Assembly (NCBI GenBank): GCA_018222805.1
Contig: JAAEZQ010000001.1
Span: 62,001 to 126,000, forward strand
Length of the DNA: 64,000 nucleotides
Source: Vibrionaceae bacterium
Lineage (GTDB): Bacteria > Pseudomonadota > Gammaproteobacteria > Enterobacterales > Vibrionaceae
Direction of reading: 5' to 3'
A program made the translations under genes and the position numbers. How positions within the stretch are numbered: position 1 is the stretch's first letter; the number at the start of each line of letters is the position of its first letter. The notes under the pieces are model-generated. The model did not search any database, was not told the origin of the DNA, and was given only the letters and a program-made list of their open reading frames with translations. Positions 18,386 through 28,485 of this stretch are shown here, one piece after another.

Positions 18386-21349
18386 TTAATCAGCTATCAG
18401 TTCATCAAGTGCATTTATCGATACTGTTATTTGCTCAGTAAGCACACTTTGCTTTTGCTTGTATGTTTCGAGGGGGTCGGTAGCGCCTTCGATGCTCTGC
18501 AGCGTACTCATGAGCGCGGTTAAGCCTAAACTGCCTGAACTTCCTTTTAGCTTATGCGCTAAGGACTTCACTTTATTCGTGTCGCTTTTCTCTGCCGCTA
18601 TCTCCAGTTGATTAAGAACATCCAGACTACTCGAACGGAACAAATCAACAATGTGCAGCATTTTTTCTCTGCCTAAAACGTTCATATCAGACAGCACGAC
18701 TTCTGGTGAGATCAGGGTGGTTTCAATCTCTTTTGAAATCATGTTGTTTTTTTCTACAGTCTCAGCAACAGCCTCCGTGAAAACGGAGTCTATTGGTTGA
18801 GAAGAACCTTCTTTTTGTTTTAATAACAATGGCTTTCCGTCGAGTTGCTCTTGAATCAACGCTCCAAGGGCATCTTTGACCAATGGTTTAGGCAAATAGC
18901 CATCAAAACCAGCGGCTAAATACTTTTCAACCTCTTCTTCAAACACATGAGCAGAAACCGCAATGATTGGTGTTGGTGATAACACTTGTTGCTTAGGTTT
19001 ACTCTTTTCAATCCGCTTTAAGCGCTGCATCAAGTCCACGCCATTGCAATCAGGTAAATTGATATCGACCAGAGCAATATCAATGTCCTGTTTTTCTACA
19101 ATCTGTTCTGCCTGAAAGCCGTTTTCGGCTATCAATATTTCGTGTCCCATGTTTTGCAGAAAACCTTCCGCAACCACTCGGTTGACTTCGTTGTCTTCAA
19201 CCAGCAACACTTTAGCTTTCACTTTACACTGCACAGTTAAGGTTGTACTGGCTTTCACTTGATTACTCTCTTCTAGTGGGATAGAGAACCAAAAACGACT
19301 GCCCTTTCCTTTTTTTGAATCAAACGCCAATGTGCCTTCCATCGCATCAATAATACGTTTGCTGATAGCAAGGCCAAGTCCCGTTCCACCAGTTTGATTG
19401 AGCCCACCTTCTGCCTGCGTAAAGGCATCAAACAGCGATGCTTGTTCCTTGTCCGCTATTCCAATACCAGTGTCGGAAATTTCGAACAGTACTTGCGTTT
19501 CGTCTTCGGGATTAAGGCTCACATAGATATCAATTTCACCTTGCTGGGTAAATTTAATAGCATTACCAACCAGATTACTCAACACCTGGCTGATACGTGT
19601 TACATCCCCTTTCCAAAACTGATTTACATCGCTTTCAATATAGTAAGAGAACAACAAGTTCTTCTCTTTTGCTCGACTTTCCATTAAGTGATAGGTGTCT
19701 TGTACCATTTGATGTAAGTCGAAATCTAAGTGACGTATTTCAAGGTAGCCAGCTTCAATTTTCGAGTAATCCAGCACGTCATTAATTATTGCAAGTAACG
19801 TATTACCACTGCGATTAATGATTTCAGCGTATCGCTTTTGTAGAGGGCTTAATCCGGAGTCGATGAGCAAACGTGCTGTTCCCAATACTCCATTTAATGG
19901 CGTACGTATTTCATGACTCATCGTAGAAAGGAAGGCTGACTTAGCCCGGTTCGCTTGTTCCGCTTGCTTGCGTGCTTTAGTGTGATTTAAGACCTCTTCA
20001 TTCAGACGATAATTTGCTTGCTTTAACTGAGACGTGCGTTGTTCGACCAAGTCTTCAAGGTGCTCTTTATGCTCTTCAAGTTCTTTCTTCGCCTTCACCT
20101 CTCCTTCAGCGACAATTTTCAAGGCCTGCGCGGTATCTCTTGCGGTGATAATAGCCCGCCCCATATGTGCGAGTTCATCCTTCCCTTTTACTTCAAGTTC
20201 AACCGCTAAGTTCCCCTGTGACACCGACAGCAACGCCGCCGAGTATTCCGCAAGTCGTTTGACCACTGACACATAAACAACACGCCACACAATCAAAATC
20301 GCAACGATGAGGCCGACAATCGAAATAAGCGTTAACGACCATTGCGCAAATTTCAATGAACTGGTCATTTCACCAATCGCAACCGATGTGGCCTTGTTTG
20401 AGTCATCAACCAGTTTATTAACGGTCCCATTGAGCTCAGCAAACAGCTCCAGTGTTTTTTGCATCAGTAGTTGGGACTGCTCATTATTTTCATATTGATG
20501 CACGAGCATGGTAAACACGACGTGACGCTGACCAAGTTCTTTGAGGAGTTGTCCCATTCGTCTCGATAGGGTCGGATCTTCCACCGCTTGTACTCGGCGA
20601 TTCATGATTCGAAGATTATTAGCGAAGTCCGCTTGCACCTGTTGGATACGATCTAGGTTAGTCAAAGTACGTGCTTCTTCAATCTGATTGAGAACCTGGA
20701 ACGCAAGCAGATGGAACTCATGTAACCGTTCAGTCAGATCCAAATCGACTTCAACCAACGTATCTAATGCTTGGTACGCCTGTTCCTTTTGGTTTGTTTC
20801 CAACAGGCCATAAATATGGGTCACATTTGCAACGGCAACGGTACTGGTGTTTTGCACTTGGGTGCGGGTAAGTTGTTCCAGTTCTTCACTGAGCAATCGC
20901 ATTTCTTCGACGCGAGTATCGATCTCTTTGGCTAGATAGAGCTTTCTCTCGACCGACACACCTAAGTCGCCGAGGTTATTGATTACTTCCTGAACATGGC
21001 TTTCAAGCGTATCTAGTAACTGGGAATCAAATGCATCTCTTCCAAGCTCTTTGATATGAGAAAGCAACACTTCTAACTGTTCGAATAGCTCACGCCCGGT
21101 GTCTTGACGCTCCTGCTCATTCTTTGCATTTGACAGCATCTGGACAGAAGAAATGATACGTGAGCTTAATTCAGATACCTGTCGAGCTTCGATCATCGCA
21201 GGGATCGCAGCATCAACCACATTCCTTTCTGTTTTCGACACCATCGAAAAGCCAGACATGCCTATTAATGCAGATAACATAATCAACATTGCCATCGCAA
21301 TAAAAGAGAGCAAAAGCTTACGACCAATACTTGCGGTGGCTAGCAGCAT
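18386..21349 (-). CDS. torS: TorS-like hybrid sensor histidine kinase (TMAO sensor)
   Basis: A 987-residue inner-membrane tripartite sensor. Order: TM1 (about 9-30), a long helical periplasmic domain, TM2 (about 336-358), HAMP, a coiled linker, HisKA with phospho-acceptor His479 in MSHEIRTP, HATPase with DTGIGI and GGTGLGL, a receiver with Asp762 in LVDINLPD, and a C-terminal HPt with His932 in LAHKLKGSSG. This is the TorS plan, which relays phosphate His-Asp-His to TorR when TMAO is sensed through TorT. torT is divergent, about 160 bases away, but torR and the torCAD reductase genes are not in the window. Confidence 0.88.
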   Translation of the reverse strand: MLLATASIGRKLLLSFIAMAMLIMLSALIGMSGFSMVSKTERNVVDAAIPAMIEARQVSELSSRIISSVQMLSNAKNEQERQDTGRELFEQLEVLLSHIKELGRDAFDSQLLDTLESHVQEVINNLGDLGVSVERKLYLAKEIDTRVEEMRLLSEELEQLTRTQVQNTSTVAVANVTHIYGLLETNQKEQAYQALDTLVEVDLDLTERLHEFHLLAFQVLNQIEEARTLTNLDRIQQVQADFANNLRIMNRRVQAVEDPTLSRRMGQLLKELGQRHVVFTMLVHQYENNEQSQLLMQKTLELFAELNGTVNKLVDDSNKATSVAIGEMTSSLKFAQWSLTLISIVGLIVAILIVWRVVYVSVVKRLAEYSAALLSVSQGNLAVELEVKGKDELAHMGRAIITARDTAQALKIVAEGEVKAKKELEEHKEHLEDLVEQRTSQLKQANYRLNEEVLNHTKARKQAEQANRAKSAFLSTMSHEIRTPLNGVLGTARLLIDSGLSPLQKRYAEIINRSGNTLLAIINDVLDYSKIEAGYLEIRHLDFDLHQMVQDTYHLMESRAKEKNLLFSYYIESDVNQFWKGDVTRISQVLSNLVGNAIKFTQQGEIDIYVSLNPEDETQVLFEISDTGIGIADKEQASLFDAFTQAEGGLNQTGGTGLGLAISKRIIDAMEGTLAFDSKKGKGSRFWFSIPLEESNQVKASTTLTVQCKVKAKVLLVEDNEVNRVVAEGFLQNMGHEILIAENGFQAEQIVEKQDIDIALVDINLPDCNGVDLMQRLKRIEKSKPKQQVLSPTPIIAVSAHVFEEEVEKYLAAGFDGYLPKPLVKDALGALIQEQLDGKPLLLKQKEGSSQPIDSVFTEAVAETVEKNNMISKEIETTLISPEVVLSDMNVLGREKMLHIVDLFRSSSLDVLNQLEIAAEKSDTNKVKSLAHKLKGSSGSLGLTALMSTLQSIEGATDPLETYKQKQSVLTEQITVSINALDELIAD

Positions 21350-21512
21350 ATTTTAATGACCTTTCTATTCATGTGTGGAGAAATATATACTCAAATGAAT
21401 TCAAGATGAAAGCTTCACAGCAACATCGATGAAGTAAATATCTGAAGGCGTTTTGGTTATAATACGTTATATTTTGCAATGTTTACTTAATCTAAGCCAA
21501 CGAACTTCATCT

Positions 21513-22517
21513 ATGGTTATCAATCAACGCTTGTTTCGCTCAATTATCAAACATTTTGTACTAATAGTGCCTCTGTTGGCATCATTACCTTCGTTTGCCA
21601 AAGAAAAAATTTGTGCGATTTACCCACATTTAAAAGATTCGTATTGGCTGTCTGTAAACTATGGCATGGTTACCGAAGCAAAAAATCAAGGTGTTAACCT
21701 TCGTGTACTGGAAGCTGGCGGATATCCGGTCAAAAATCGCCAAGAGCAACAGCTTAAAATTTGTAATCAATGGGGCGCCGACGCCATCATTTTAGGCACC
21801 GTTGATCCGTATGCTTACGAGCACAACTTAAATACCTTTGTAGATGATATACCTGTGTTTGCGACTGTAAATAAACTGGTTCTGGATCATGAGCAAAGTA
21901 AATTACTTAAAGGTGTGGTTGGAGTGGATTGGTACTGGATGGGCAATGAAGCAGGTAAGTATTTAGCAAACAGACATCCCAAAGGCTCTGGCATCACCAA
22001 TATCGCATTGCTACTTGGTCCGCGCACTCGCGGAGGAACGAAACCCGTTACAGCAGGGTTTTACGACGCCATAAAGGAGAGCGACATCCATGTAGTCACT
22101 ACATTATGGGCGGATAACGACAAAGAGTTACAACGTAACCTAGTGCAGAGTGTCATAGACATGAATGATATTGACTACGTCGTCGGTAGCGCGGTTGCGA
22201 TAGAAGCTGCGATAAGTGAGCTGCGCAGTGCAGATAAAGTCAGAGACATTGGCTTGATTTCCGTCTATTTGAGTCACGGTGTTTATCGTGGCTTACTACG
22301 CAATAAGGTATTATTTGCAGCAACAGACAAAATGGTCGAGCAAGGTCGTCTTTCCGTAATACAGGCAACGCGTTACTTGCGCCACTTGCCGTATGAAAAA
22401 TATGCGTCACCGGACATCATACCACTGACACCAACAGCACTTGATCAAGATACAATTCAGGAATCGTTATCCCCGTCCGAATATAGGCCAACATTCAGCG
22501 TAAAGCCTATTGATTGA
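21513..22517 (+). CDS. torT: TorT periplasmic TMAO-sensing binding protein
   Basis: A 334-residue exported protein of the periplasmic binding fold (peripla_BP_4). The signal peptide ends near SLPSFAKE, and the mature part begins KICAIYPHLKDSYWLSVNYGM, a segment characteristic of TorT. It binds TMAO and presents it to the periplasmic domain of TorS. The start at ATG 21513 gives a normal signal sequence; the open frame continues upstream for 20 codons without support. The divergent torS is consistent with a joint sensing unit. Confidence 0.87.
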   Translation: MVINQRLFRSIIKHFVLIVPLLASLPSFAKEKICAIYPHLKDSYWLSVNYGMVTEAKNQGVNLRVLEAGGYPVKNRQEQQLKICNQWGADAIILGTVDPYAYEHNLNTFVDDIPVFATVNKLVLDHEQSKLLKGVVGVDWYWMGNEAGKYLANRHPKGSGITNIALLLGPRTRGGTKPVTAGFYDAIKESDIHVVTTLWADNDKELQRNLVQSVIDMNDIDYVVGSAVAIEAAISELRSADKVRDIGLISVYLSHGVYRGLLRNKVLFAATDKMVEQGRLSVIQATRYLRHLPYEKYASPDIIPLTPTALDQDTIQESLSPSEYRPTFSVKPID

Positions 22518-22588
22518 TCGATTAAAAAAGTGTTCTATTAAAGGATATACCTCAAATAACTTTATAATCTTGAATCGGAAATAACTTG

Positions 22589-23044
22589 ATGCAAAATACG
22601 ACTCGTACCATGCCTGCACACAAGCACGTGGCTTTAGTAGCCCACGATAACTGCAAACCCGAACTGCTTCGCTGGGTACAAGAGAACAAAGAAAAACTCC
22701 AGCGCCATTTCCTGTATGCGACAGGTACAACTGGTCATATGCTAAGCAAGGAAACAGGCTTAGCGATTAAAAATATGATCAGCGGCCCTATGGGTGGTGA
22801 CCAACAGATTGGCGCCTTGATTTCGGAAGGTAAAATCGACGTACTCGTATTTTTCTGGGATCCATTAAATGCCGTACCACATGATCCAGATGTAAAAGCG
22901 CTTCTTCGTATCGCCAGTGTCTGGAACATTCCTGTTGCTACCAACCGTGCAACGGCTAAATTTCTTTTTAACTCTCCTCTTATCGAACAAGAAGTCGATA
23001 TCGAAGTGCCAGACTACGAAGCTTATATAAACGAACGCACATAA
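22589..23044 (+). CDS. mgsA: Methylglyoxal synthase
   Basis: A 151-residue cytoplasmic enzyme that converts dihydroxyacetone phosphate to methylglyoxal and phosphate, a bypass relieving sugar-phosphate stress. The signature string around [10 protein letters not shown] at the N-terminus, [17 protein letters not shown] and [20 protein letters not shown] are all present. ATG at 22589 is preferred over the adjacent TTG. It is followed by a bidirectional terminator shared with helD. Confidence 0.93.
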   Translation: MQNTTRTMPAHKHVALVAHDNCKPELLRWVQENKEKLQRHFLYATGTTGHMLSKETGLAIKNMISGPMGGDQQIGALISEGKIDVLVFFWDPLNAVPHDPDVKALLRIASVWNIPVATNRATAKFLFNSPLIEQEVDIEVPDYEAYINERT

Positions 23045-23068
23045 TCTGAGCTGCTCATTTTAGATAAA

Positions 23069-23098
23069 ACAAAGGCGATACTTAGTATCGCCTTTGTT
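23069..23098. terminator. Bidirectional terminator between mgsA and helD
   Basis: Stem AAAGGCGATAC/GTATCGCCTTT with a three-base loop, flanked by A and T on both sides and positioned between convergent genes. Confidence 0.88.
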
Positions 23099-23117
23099 AG
23101 TTCAAGTTATGTCTATT

Positions 23118-25187
23118 CTATCGAGGCGTAATGACAGGATAATCCCCAGCAATCAGCTCCTGAATGAATGCGGACCCAGCACCTGTATGGGTGATCCAGA
23201 CTTTTTCTTTCGCTCGGGTAATCGCAACATAAAATAATCGACGCTCTTCTGCATAAGGAAATTGATCGTTTGACTCAGTCAGCGCACCATCAATATGCAC
23301 TTGCTTTTTCTTCGCAGGGAACTGACCTTCATCTACAGAAAGGATAATCACAAAGTCCGCTTCACGCCCTTTACTCGCGTGACATGTCATAAATCGAATA
23401 TCAAGATTCGGGAATCGTCGTAGCCAGTCATCGTACAAATCTGGTTTGTGGTAATGGTTACGGCCGAGCAGCAACACCGATTTGGTTTGCTTTGCCTGTT
23501 GGTTTAACTGATCGAGGATTTTCTCAACTTGGTTGCTTGGCGCTGTATGGACACTTTTCTGCTTACGTTGCTTGTGACTATTCAGCACCTTAGGTAACTG
23601 TGCCGGGTTTTGTTGCACAAACGTATTCGCCACATTCCCGATCTGATTGTTGAAACGATAAGTGGTATCAAGATGATGAACCGTCGAGTGAGCAAATCTG
23701 TCTTTAAACCCTGTGATCAGATCAACATCAGCTCCCGCAAACTGGTAAATGGATTGCCAGTCATCCCCTACTGCGAACAACGTTGCACCCGGCTGTTTGT
23801 CACTAGAATCACACAGCGCTTCTATTAACGCTAAACGATCTGGAGAGATATCTTGATACTCGTCTACCATAACAAAGCGCCATGGAGAAACAAACTTGCC
23901 TTTTTTCACATAATCGGTCGCCCGGCTAATCATGGTCGGGAAATCAACCTGATTCGTCTCTTTGAGCATCTTTTGCCAGGCAGTAAAACACGGCCAACAC
24001 AGTGCGAGTTCACTATTTAATCGAGTGTATTCTTGATGATCGACCAGTTGTTCCTGAACCTGCTTTTTGGTTAACCCCACTGCTGCCAGATGTGACAACT
24101 GCGAGTCTAGCCACGCAATCAGTTTAGGGTTTTCAGAATGACTGCCGAGCTCGTCATCCCCTTTCAAATAGGCAATCGGCCACTTGTCCAAGTGCTTTTG
24201 CCAACGTTTGAAGTTAGTCGGTGTCATCCAATGCTTTTTAAGCCAATCAATACACCACGCCGTACGTTGGTTATCGTCCAATGCAAGCGGGCTAATTTGC
24301 ACGGATTGTGGCTCTACTTGATTCAGGATAAACAAACCTAATTGGTGGAAGGTGTTTACCCTAGCGCCCTCTGCTGCCATACCTACTTTATCAACTAAGC
24401 GTTCTTTCATCTCTCTCGCGGCATCACGACCAAAAGCAAGCATCAAGAGTTCTTCAGCTTGGGCCTGATGGCTTTGAAGTAAATAAGCGACACGCGCGGT
24501 AAGGACGCTGGTTTTACCTGAACCAGCACCAGCGAGCACTAGGTTGTGATCATCGTTGAGCAGTACGGCATATTGCTGCGATAGATTCAGTGGCGAAGAC
24601 TCAATACGACTGAACAGAACCTCCCAATTTGGACGCTCACTTTCCAACCATTCACGGTTTCGCTCTTCTAACGTCTCTGAAGTATCGACAAGCCAAGGTT
24701 CAATTTCTGCCATACGGTTCGGCATTCGTAACTTTGCTTCCTCCAGACTCATTTTAATTTCCACGAGTTCTTGGTTTAAACGTTCTACCCAAGACTGAGC
24801 TTGCGAGTGCGACAGGTAAGCAGGGAGATGTTTTAACTTATAGAGCTCTTCTTCCCACACAGGAAGGTATTCGGCTAGCTTCTTACACTGATTGTTGTGC
24901 CAATCCTGATAATTACGTACAGCATCAAGCGCAAATTTTCTGCATTGTGGCCATGGTAACCCCTGAACTAACCAGCTCTGTTGCGTGCCACCTTGCTCAT
25001 GAGAAAAGAATTGTAGCGAGCTCCAAAGCAACCCGCGCTTGACGCTGACTTTGCCATTCCACACCGTAAACGGAATATGTTCTTCACTGCCTATGGAACT
25101 TAATAAAACACTGCTTTCTTTTATTTCGACATGATAATACTCATTTTGAATAAAAAACTGTGCTTTGCTGGTGGCAGTAAGCTGCAT
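23118..25187 (-). CDS. helD: DNA helicase IV (UvrD/Rep superfamily)
   Basis: A 689-residue superfamily 1 helicase. Walker A is AGAGSGKTSVL (near residue 219), motif II is VDEYQDIS, motif III is GDDWQSIYQFAGAD, and motif VI is VAITRAKEKVW. The long N-terminal non-helicase region and the overall length match E. coli HelD. It unwinds DNA 3' to 5' and takes part in recombination pathways. It is monocistronic and convergent with mgsA. Confidence 0.9.
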   Translation of the reverse strand: MQLTATSKAQFFIQNEYYHVEIKESSVLLSSIGSEEHIPFTVWNGKVSVKRGLLWSSLQFFSHEQGGTQQSWLVQGLPWPQCRKFALDAVRNYQDWHNNQCKKLAEYLPVWEEELYKLKHLPAYLSHSQAQSWVERLNQELVEIKMSLEEAKLRMPNRMAEIEPWLVDTSETLEERNREWLESERPNWEVLFSRIESSPLNLSQQYAVLLNDDHNLVLAGAGSGKTSVLTARVAYLLQSHQAQAEELLMLAFGRDAAREMKERLVDKVGMAAEGARVNTFHQLGLFILNQVEPQSVQISPLALDDNQRTAWCIDWLKKHWMTPTNFKRWQKHLDKWPIAYLKGDDELGSHSENPKLIAWLDSQLSHLAAVGLTKKQVQEQLVDHQEYTRLNSELALCWPCFTAWQKMLKETNQVDFPTMISRATDYVKKGKFVSPWRFVMVDEYQDISPDRLALIEALCDSSDKQPGATLFAVGDDWQSIYQFAGADVDLITGFKDRFAHSTVHHLDTTYRFNNQIGNVANTFVQQNPAQLPKVLNSHKQRKQKSVHTAPSNQVEKILDQLNQQAKQTKSVLLLGRNHYHKPDLYDDWLRRFPNLDIRFMTCHASKGREADFVIILSVDEGQFPAKKKQVHIDGALTESNDQFPYAEERRLFYVAITRAKEKVWITHTGAGSAFIQELIAGDYPVITPR

Positions 25188-25575
25188 GAAATGTGCGCCT
25201 TTTCAAGTGATAACTTTTCGATTTATATCATTTTAGAACATCAAATTGTAGCAATGACACGCACTGAAATAAGCATCTAGTTTACATTCTTAAATAAATT
25301 TCACATTACTGCTGATTTTGTGAACATTACTAACACTAATCAGCCTAAAATCATCGCTCTTGTGTAAAGAACTTACCAGCTCAGACAGTCAGTAAGATTG
25401 AGCTTTTATCTTGTCACGTCAATATCTAGGCTCTTTCTGATTATTTCATAAGCAAGCTATCTTTTTTCTTAAATTAAATCATAAAAACGCTATAGTGGGG
25501 TTGGTATGATATCCAAACAACCTCGAGATATACGGGTATAACTGCCCGTTTTTTATCGGAAATCTAAGGCGCATC
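25188..25575. other. Divergent promoter region helD / yccS-like gene
   Basis: AT-rich, no gene. TATAGT at 25491 could be the -10 element of the rightward gene. A short hairpin with a T run lies just before that gene (listed separately). Confidence 0.45.
25532..25554 (+). terminator. Short hairpin with T run in the leader of the FUSC gene
   Basis: ACGGG/CCCGT stem, eight-base loop, then six T, ending about 20 bases before the start codon. The stem is weak; it could be an attenuator or chance. Confidence 0.35.
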
Positions 25576-27729
25576 GTGCAAGCAACTTCTAAATTTCGCC
25601 TCTATTGGGCTAACAAAACCGTTAACTACAGTATTCTTATCCTGATAACCTTATTAGGTGTTGTCATACCTGCCTGGTATTTCGGTCAAAATACATTGAT
25701 TACGCCGCTAATATTGGGAATTATCGCCGCAGCTCTGGCGGAAAGCGATGATAGTTTTACCGGACGGATGAAAGCGCTAATCCTAACGTTTATCTGTTTT
25801 GCTGTTGCCGCATTTTCAATTGAAGTTCTGTTCAATACTCCATGGTTGTTTGCTATCGGGCTATTTATATCCACGTTCGGGTTCATCATGCTTGGTGCAA
25901 TCGGCCCCAAATACGCCAGTATTGCGTTTGGGTCATTGCTTATCGCCATCTATACCATGCTTGGAGCCCATGAAAGCCCAAATCTATGGTTCCAGCCACT
26001 TCTGCTTTTAACAGGGGCGGCGTGGTATTACTTCATGTCGATGATATGGCAGATTTTTTGGCCGCTACAGCCCGTTCAACAAAACTTGGCGAACGTATTT
26101 TTCCAAATGGCGAACTACCTGGACGCTAAAGCGAAACTTTTCCATCCTGTGATTAACCTAGCACCGCAGCCTATGCGAATTGAAGCGGCACGCCTTAACG
26201 CAGCGACAGTTACGGCATTAAACGCTTGTAAAGCGACGCTGCTTAACCGCTCGAAACGTGGCCATATCGATGGTCCAAGTGACCGATTTTTAAATATCTA
26301 CTTTATCGCCCAAGACATTCACGAACGCGTAAGTTCTAGTCATTATCGTTATCAAGATCTGGCTACTGAGTTTGAACGCTCGGATGTCTTATTTCGTTTT
26401 AAGTATCTGCTGGAATCCCAAGCGCGAGCATGCAGAGATATTGCTCAGGCTATTCAACTTGGCAACGAGTACACTCACACCAATGAATCGATTCTCGCGT
26501 TGGCTGAAGTTCAAAACTCTCTCAACTATCTCGAAGAACAAAAGCAGAGTCACTGGAAGCGATTATTAGGTCAACTTACTTATCTATTTAATAATTTAGC
26601 TACCGTCGAAAAACAGCTGAGTAATATTAATAACCCCGATGCGGATAGGCTTGAAGAAGATATGCTGGATGACACCAATCCACATACTTTAAAAGCCATG
26701 TGGCAGCGGATTTCCGCAAACCTCCACCAAGATTCGATGCTATTTCGCCATGCATTACGTATGTCGATTACATTAACGCTTGGTTATGGAATTATTCAGG
26801 CGTTTGATTTTGACCGTGGGTATTGGATCCTTTTAACGACGCTGTTTGTGTGTCAGCCCAACTACAGTGCAACGCGTCAGAAGCTAACTGCCCGAGTGAT
26901 TGGGACGTTAGCTGGTCTATTAGTTGGCGTAATGCTGCTTACCGCGTTCCCTTCTCAAGAAAGCCAATTGGTGTTCGTTGTTGTCTCCGGAGTGATGTTT
27001 TTCGCCTTCAGAATGAACAATTATGGTTTTGCGACTGGCTTTATCACTCTGCTCGTATTGTTCCTTTTCAACCAGCTAGGAGAAGGCTACGCAGTTGTAC
27101 TGCCTCGACTGGCCGATACAATTATTGGTTGTATGCTGGCGGTAGGAGCGGTCATGTTTATTCTTCCTGACTGGCAGTCTCGACGACTTCATAAAGTCAT
27201 GTCAGATGCGATTGATGCAAACAAACAGTATCTCGGACAAATCATTGGTCAATACCGAGTCGGTAAAAAAGACAGCTTAAGTTATCGTATCGCACGCCGT
27301 CAGGCACACAATAATGATGCAACCTTGACCTCCGCTATCAGTACCATGCTTGCCGAGCCGGGAAAATACAGAACAGCAGTCGATGAGAGCTTCCGTTTTT
27401 TAACTCTCAATCACGCTATGCTGAACTATATCTCTGCACTAGGTGCGCATCGTACACGTATTGACGATAACTCAATTCATAAATTGGTGTTAGATGCACA
27501 CCGTTGTATTCATCAACACTTGGATGTTCTGCATCAGCAGCTTCACCAGCACTGTGAAACATGTGATCTATCGGATATTGAAGACGCAGGTCTGGAACAA
27601 CGTTTAAATGAATGGCGCGACGAAGATGACAGTTCTGCTCGGATGGTATTACAACAACTATACCTTATCTATCGCATGCTTCCGGAGTTACATTCGCTGG
27701 CAAGTAAGTTTGCCGTCCGCGTGAACTGA
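25576..27729 (+). CDS. yccS: YccS/YhfK-type FUSC family membrane protein
   Basis: A 717-residue inner-membrane protein with two blocks of hydrophobic helices (about residues 15-150 and 390-520), each followed by a soluble domain, as in the YccS/YhfK/AaeB group of FUSC proteins. Related members export aromatic acids or are of unknown substrate. Start is the GTG at 25576 with AAGG upstream. It stands alone, with a hairpin terminator downstream. Family assignment is firm; transport activity is inferred. Confidence 0.85.
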   Translation: MQATSKFRLYWANKTVNYSILILITLLGVVIPAWYFGQNTLITPLILGIIAAALAESDDSFTGRMKALILTFICFAVAAFSIEVLFNTPWLFAIGLFISTFGFIMLGAIGPKYASIAFGSLLIAIYTMLGAHESPNLWFQPLLLLTGAAWYYFMSMIWQIFWPLQPVQQNLANVFFQMANYLDAKAKLFHPVINLAPQPMRIEAARLNAATVTALNACKATLLNRSKRGHIDGPSDRFLNIYFIAQDIHERVSSSHYRYQDLATEFERSDVLFRFKYLLESQARACRDIAQAIQLGNEYTHTNESILALAEVQNSLNYLEEQKQSHWKRLLGQLTYLFNNLATVEKQLSNINNPDADRLEEDMLDDTNPHTLKAMWQRISANLHQDSMLFRHALRMSITLTLGYGIIQAFDFDRGYWILLTTLFVCQPNYSATRQKLTARVIGTLAGLLVGVMLLTAFPSQESQLVFVVVSGVMFFAFRMNNYGFATGFITLLVLFLFNQLGEGYAVVLPRLADTIIGCMLAVGAVMFILPDWQSRRLHKVMSDAIDANKQYLGQIIGQYRVGKKDSLSYRIARRQAHNNDATLTSAISTMLAEPGKYRTAVDESFRFLTLNHAMLNYISALGAHRTRIDDNSIHKLVLDAHRCIHQHLDVLHQQLHQHCETCDLSDIEDAGLEQRLNEWRDEDDSSARMVLQQLYLIYRMLPELHSLASKFAVRVN

Positions 27730-27765
27730 TCGTCTTAACGACTTAGTATTCCCATTTTACATATT

Positions 27766-27787
27766 AGGGAAGTGAGCCAGCTTCCCT
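27766..27787 (+). terminator. Hairpin after the FUSC gene
   Basis: Perfect seven-base stem AGGGAAG/CTTCCCT with an eight-base loop, followed by a pyrimidine-rich stretch rather than a pure T run. Confidence 0.55.
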
Positions 27788-27965
27788 TCTTACTCCCTTA
27801 TGACTTAAAGAGGCAGGCTTGAGATCGAATTATCTCGCTAGAAGAACCATACGCTCTCACATCATTTAGGTATGCATTCCTATATTTTTATGCACGTTCC
27901 TACATAGTCAAAATTCCGCCTAGCCTTTTCGTCACATTTTGACGCTTCATTTGACACACCTTGAC

Positions 27966-28021
27966 AATATTCGGACAAAGAAAATTCGAGTGAGTTCTAA
28001 TCTATATTTGTCCGAAATATT
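27966..28021. repeat. Spaced inverted repeat upstream of a small gene
   Basis: Left arm AATATTCGGACAAA (27966-27979) and right arm TTTGTCCGAAATATT (28007-28021), identical apart from one inserted A. It begins at the end of a TTGACA hexamer. It may be an operator pair or a leader hairpin for the gene at 28091. Confidence 0.6.
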
Positions 28022-28090
28022 TTGTTGTGTGGCAACGGAAGCCAAGAATAGGTAATGAAGGATAAACCTGTGTACAACGAGGAATGCAAT

Positions 28091-28252
28091 ATGAACAAAC
28101 AAAAATTTAACGAGCTAAAACAAAAACTTAGCGACTTAACCGACAGCCAGTTAAAATCACTTCAGGGTGAAATCAGAAAGACACTAGATAAAAAACGTTC
28201 CCCATTACTGTCGTCGGAAGAGCGTGAAATGATTTCACAACTGTTTTCTTAA
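28091..28252 (+). CDS. Small charged helical protein, unknown function
   Basis: A 53-residue hydrophilic protein predicted to be almost wholly helical (KFNELKQKLSDLTDSQLKSL), with many Lys and Glu. The ATG at 28091 has GAGGA at optimal distance, so it is preferred over the ATG 12 codons upstream. The promoter-like TTGACA and inverted repeat upstream support expression. I recognise no family. Confidence 0.6.
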   Translation: MNKQKFNELKQKLSDLTDSQLKSLQGEIRKTLDKKRSPLLSSEEREMISQLFS

Positions 28253-28485
28253 GCTCATTGATCACTAAAAGCATTTGGTGATTCTACTCGCATTTTCAGC
28301 CTTCCAATAGCATGTAGAAAACAATGTGCTTAATGCTACATTCGTAGATCTAATTTCTAAACTTCGCTCTCCAACAAGATTACACCTCCAAAAATACTTA
28401 ATTATTTGATGTATCCATCTCAACCAGTGAGCCATAACCCTTTCGGCGTTTCAATACTGTCGGTCATATCATAAACGCTCTTGTT

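Larger units (their letters stand above)
27730..28090. other. Intergenic region with terminator and inverted repeat
   Basis: Contains the terminator of the FUSC gene and, closer to the next small gene, a TTGACA and a widely spaced inverted repeat (listed separately). No other coding potential seen. Confidence 0.5.

Noticed and set aside
28424..28485. 15-codon minus-strand frame starting MTDSIETPKG
   Set aside because: Too short, no strong ribosome site; may be chance.
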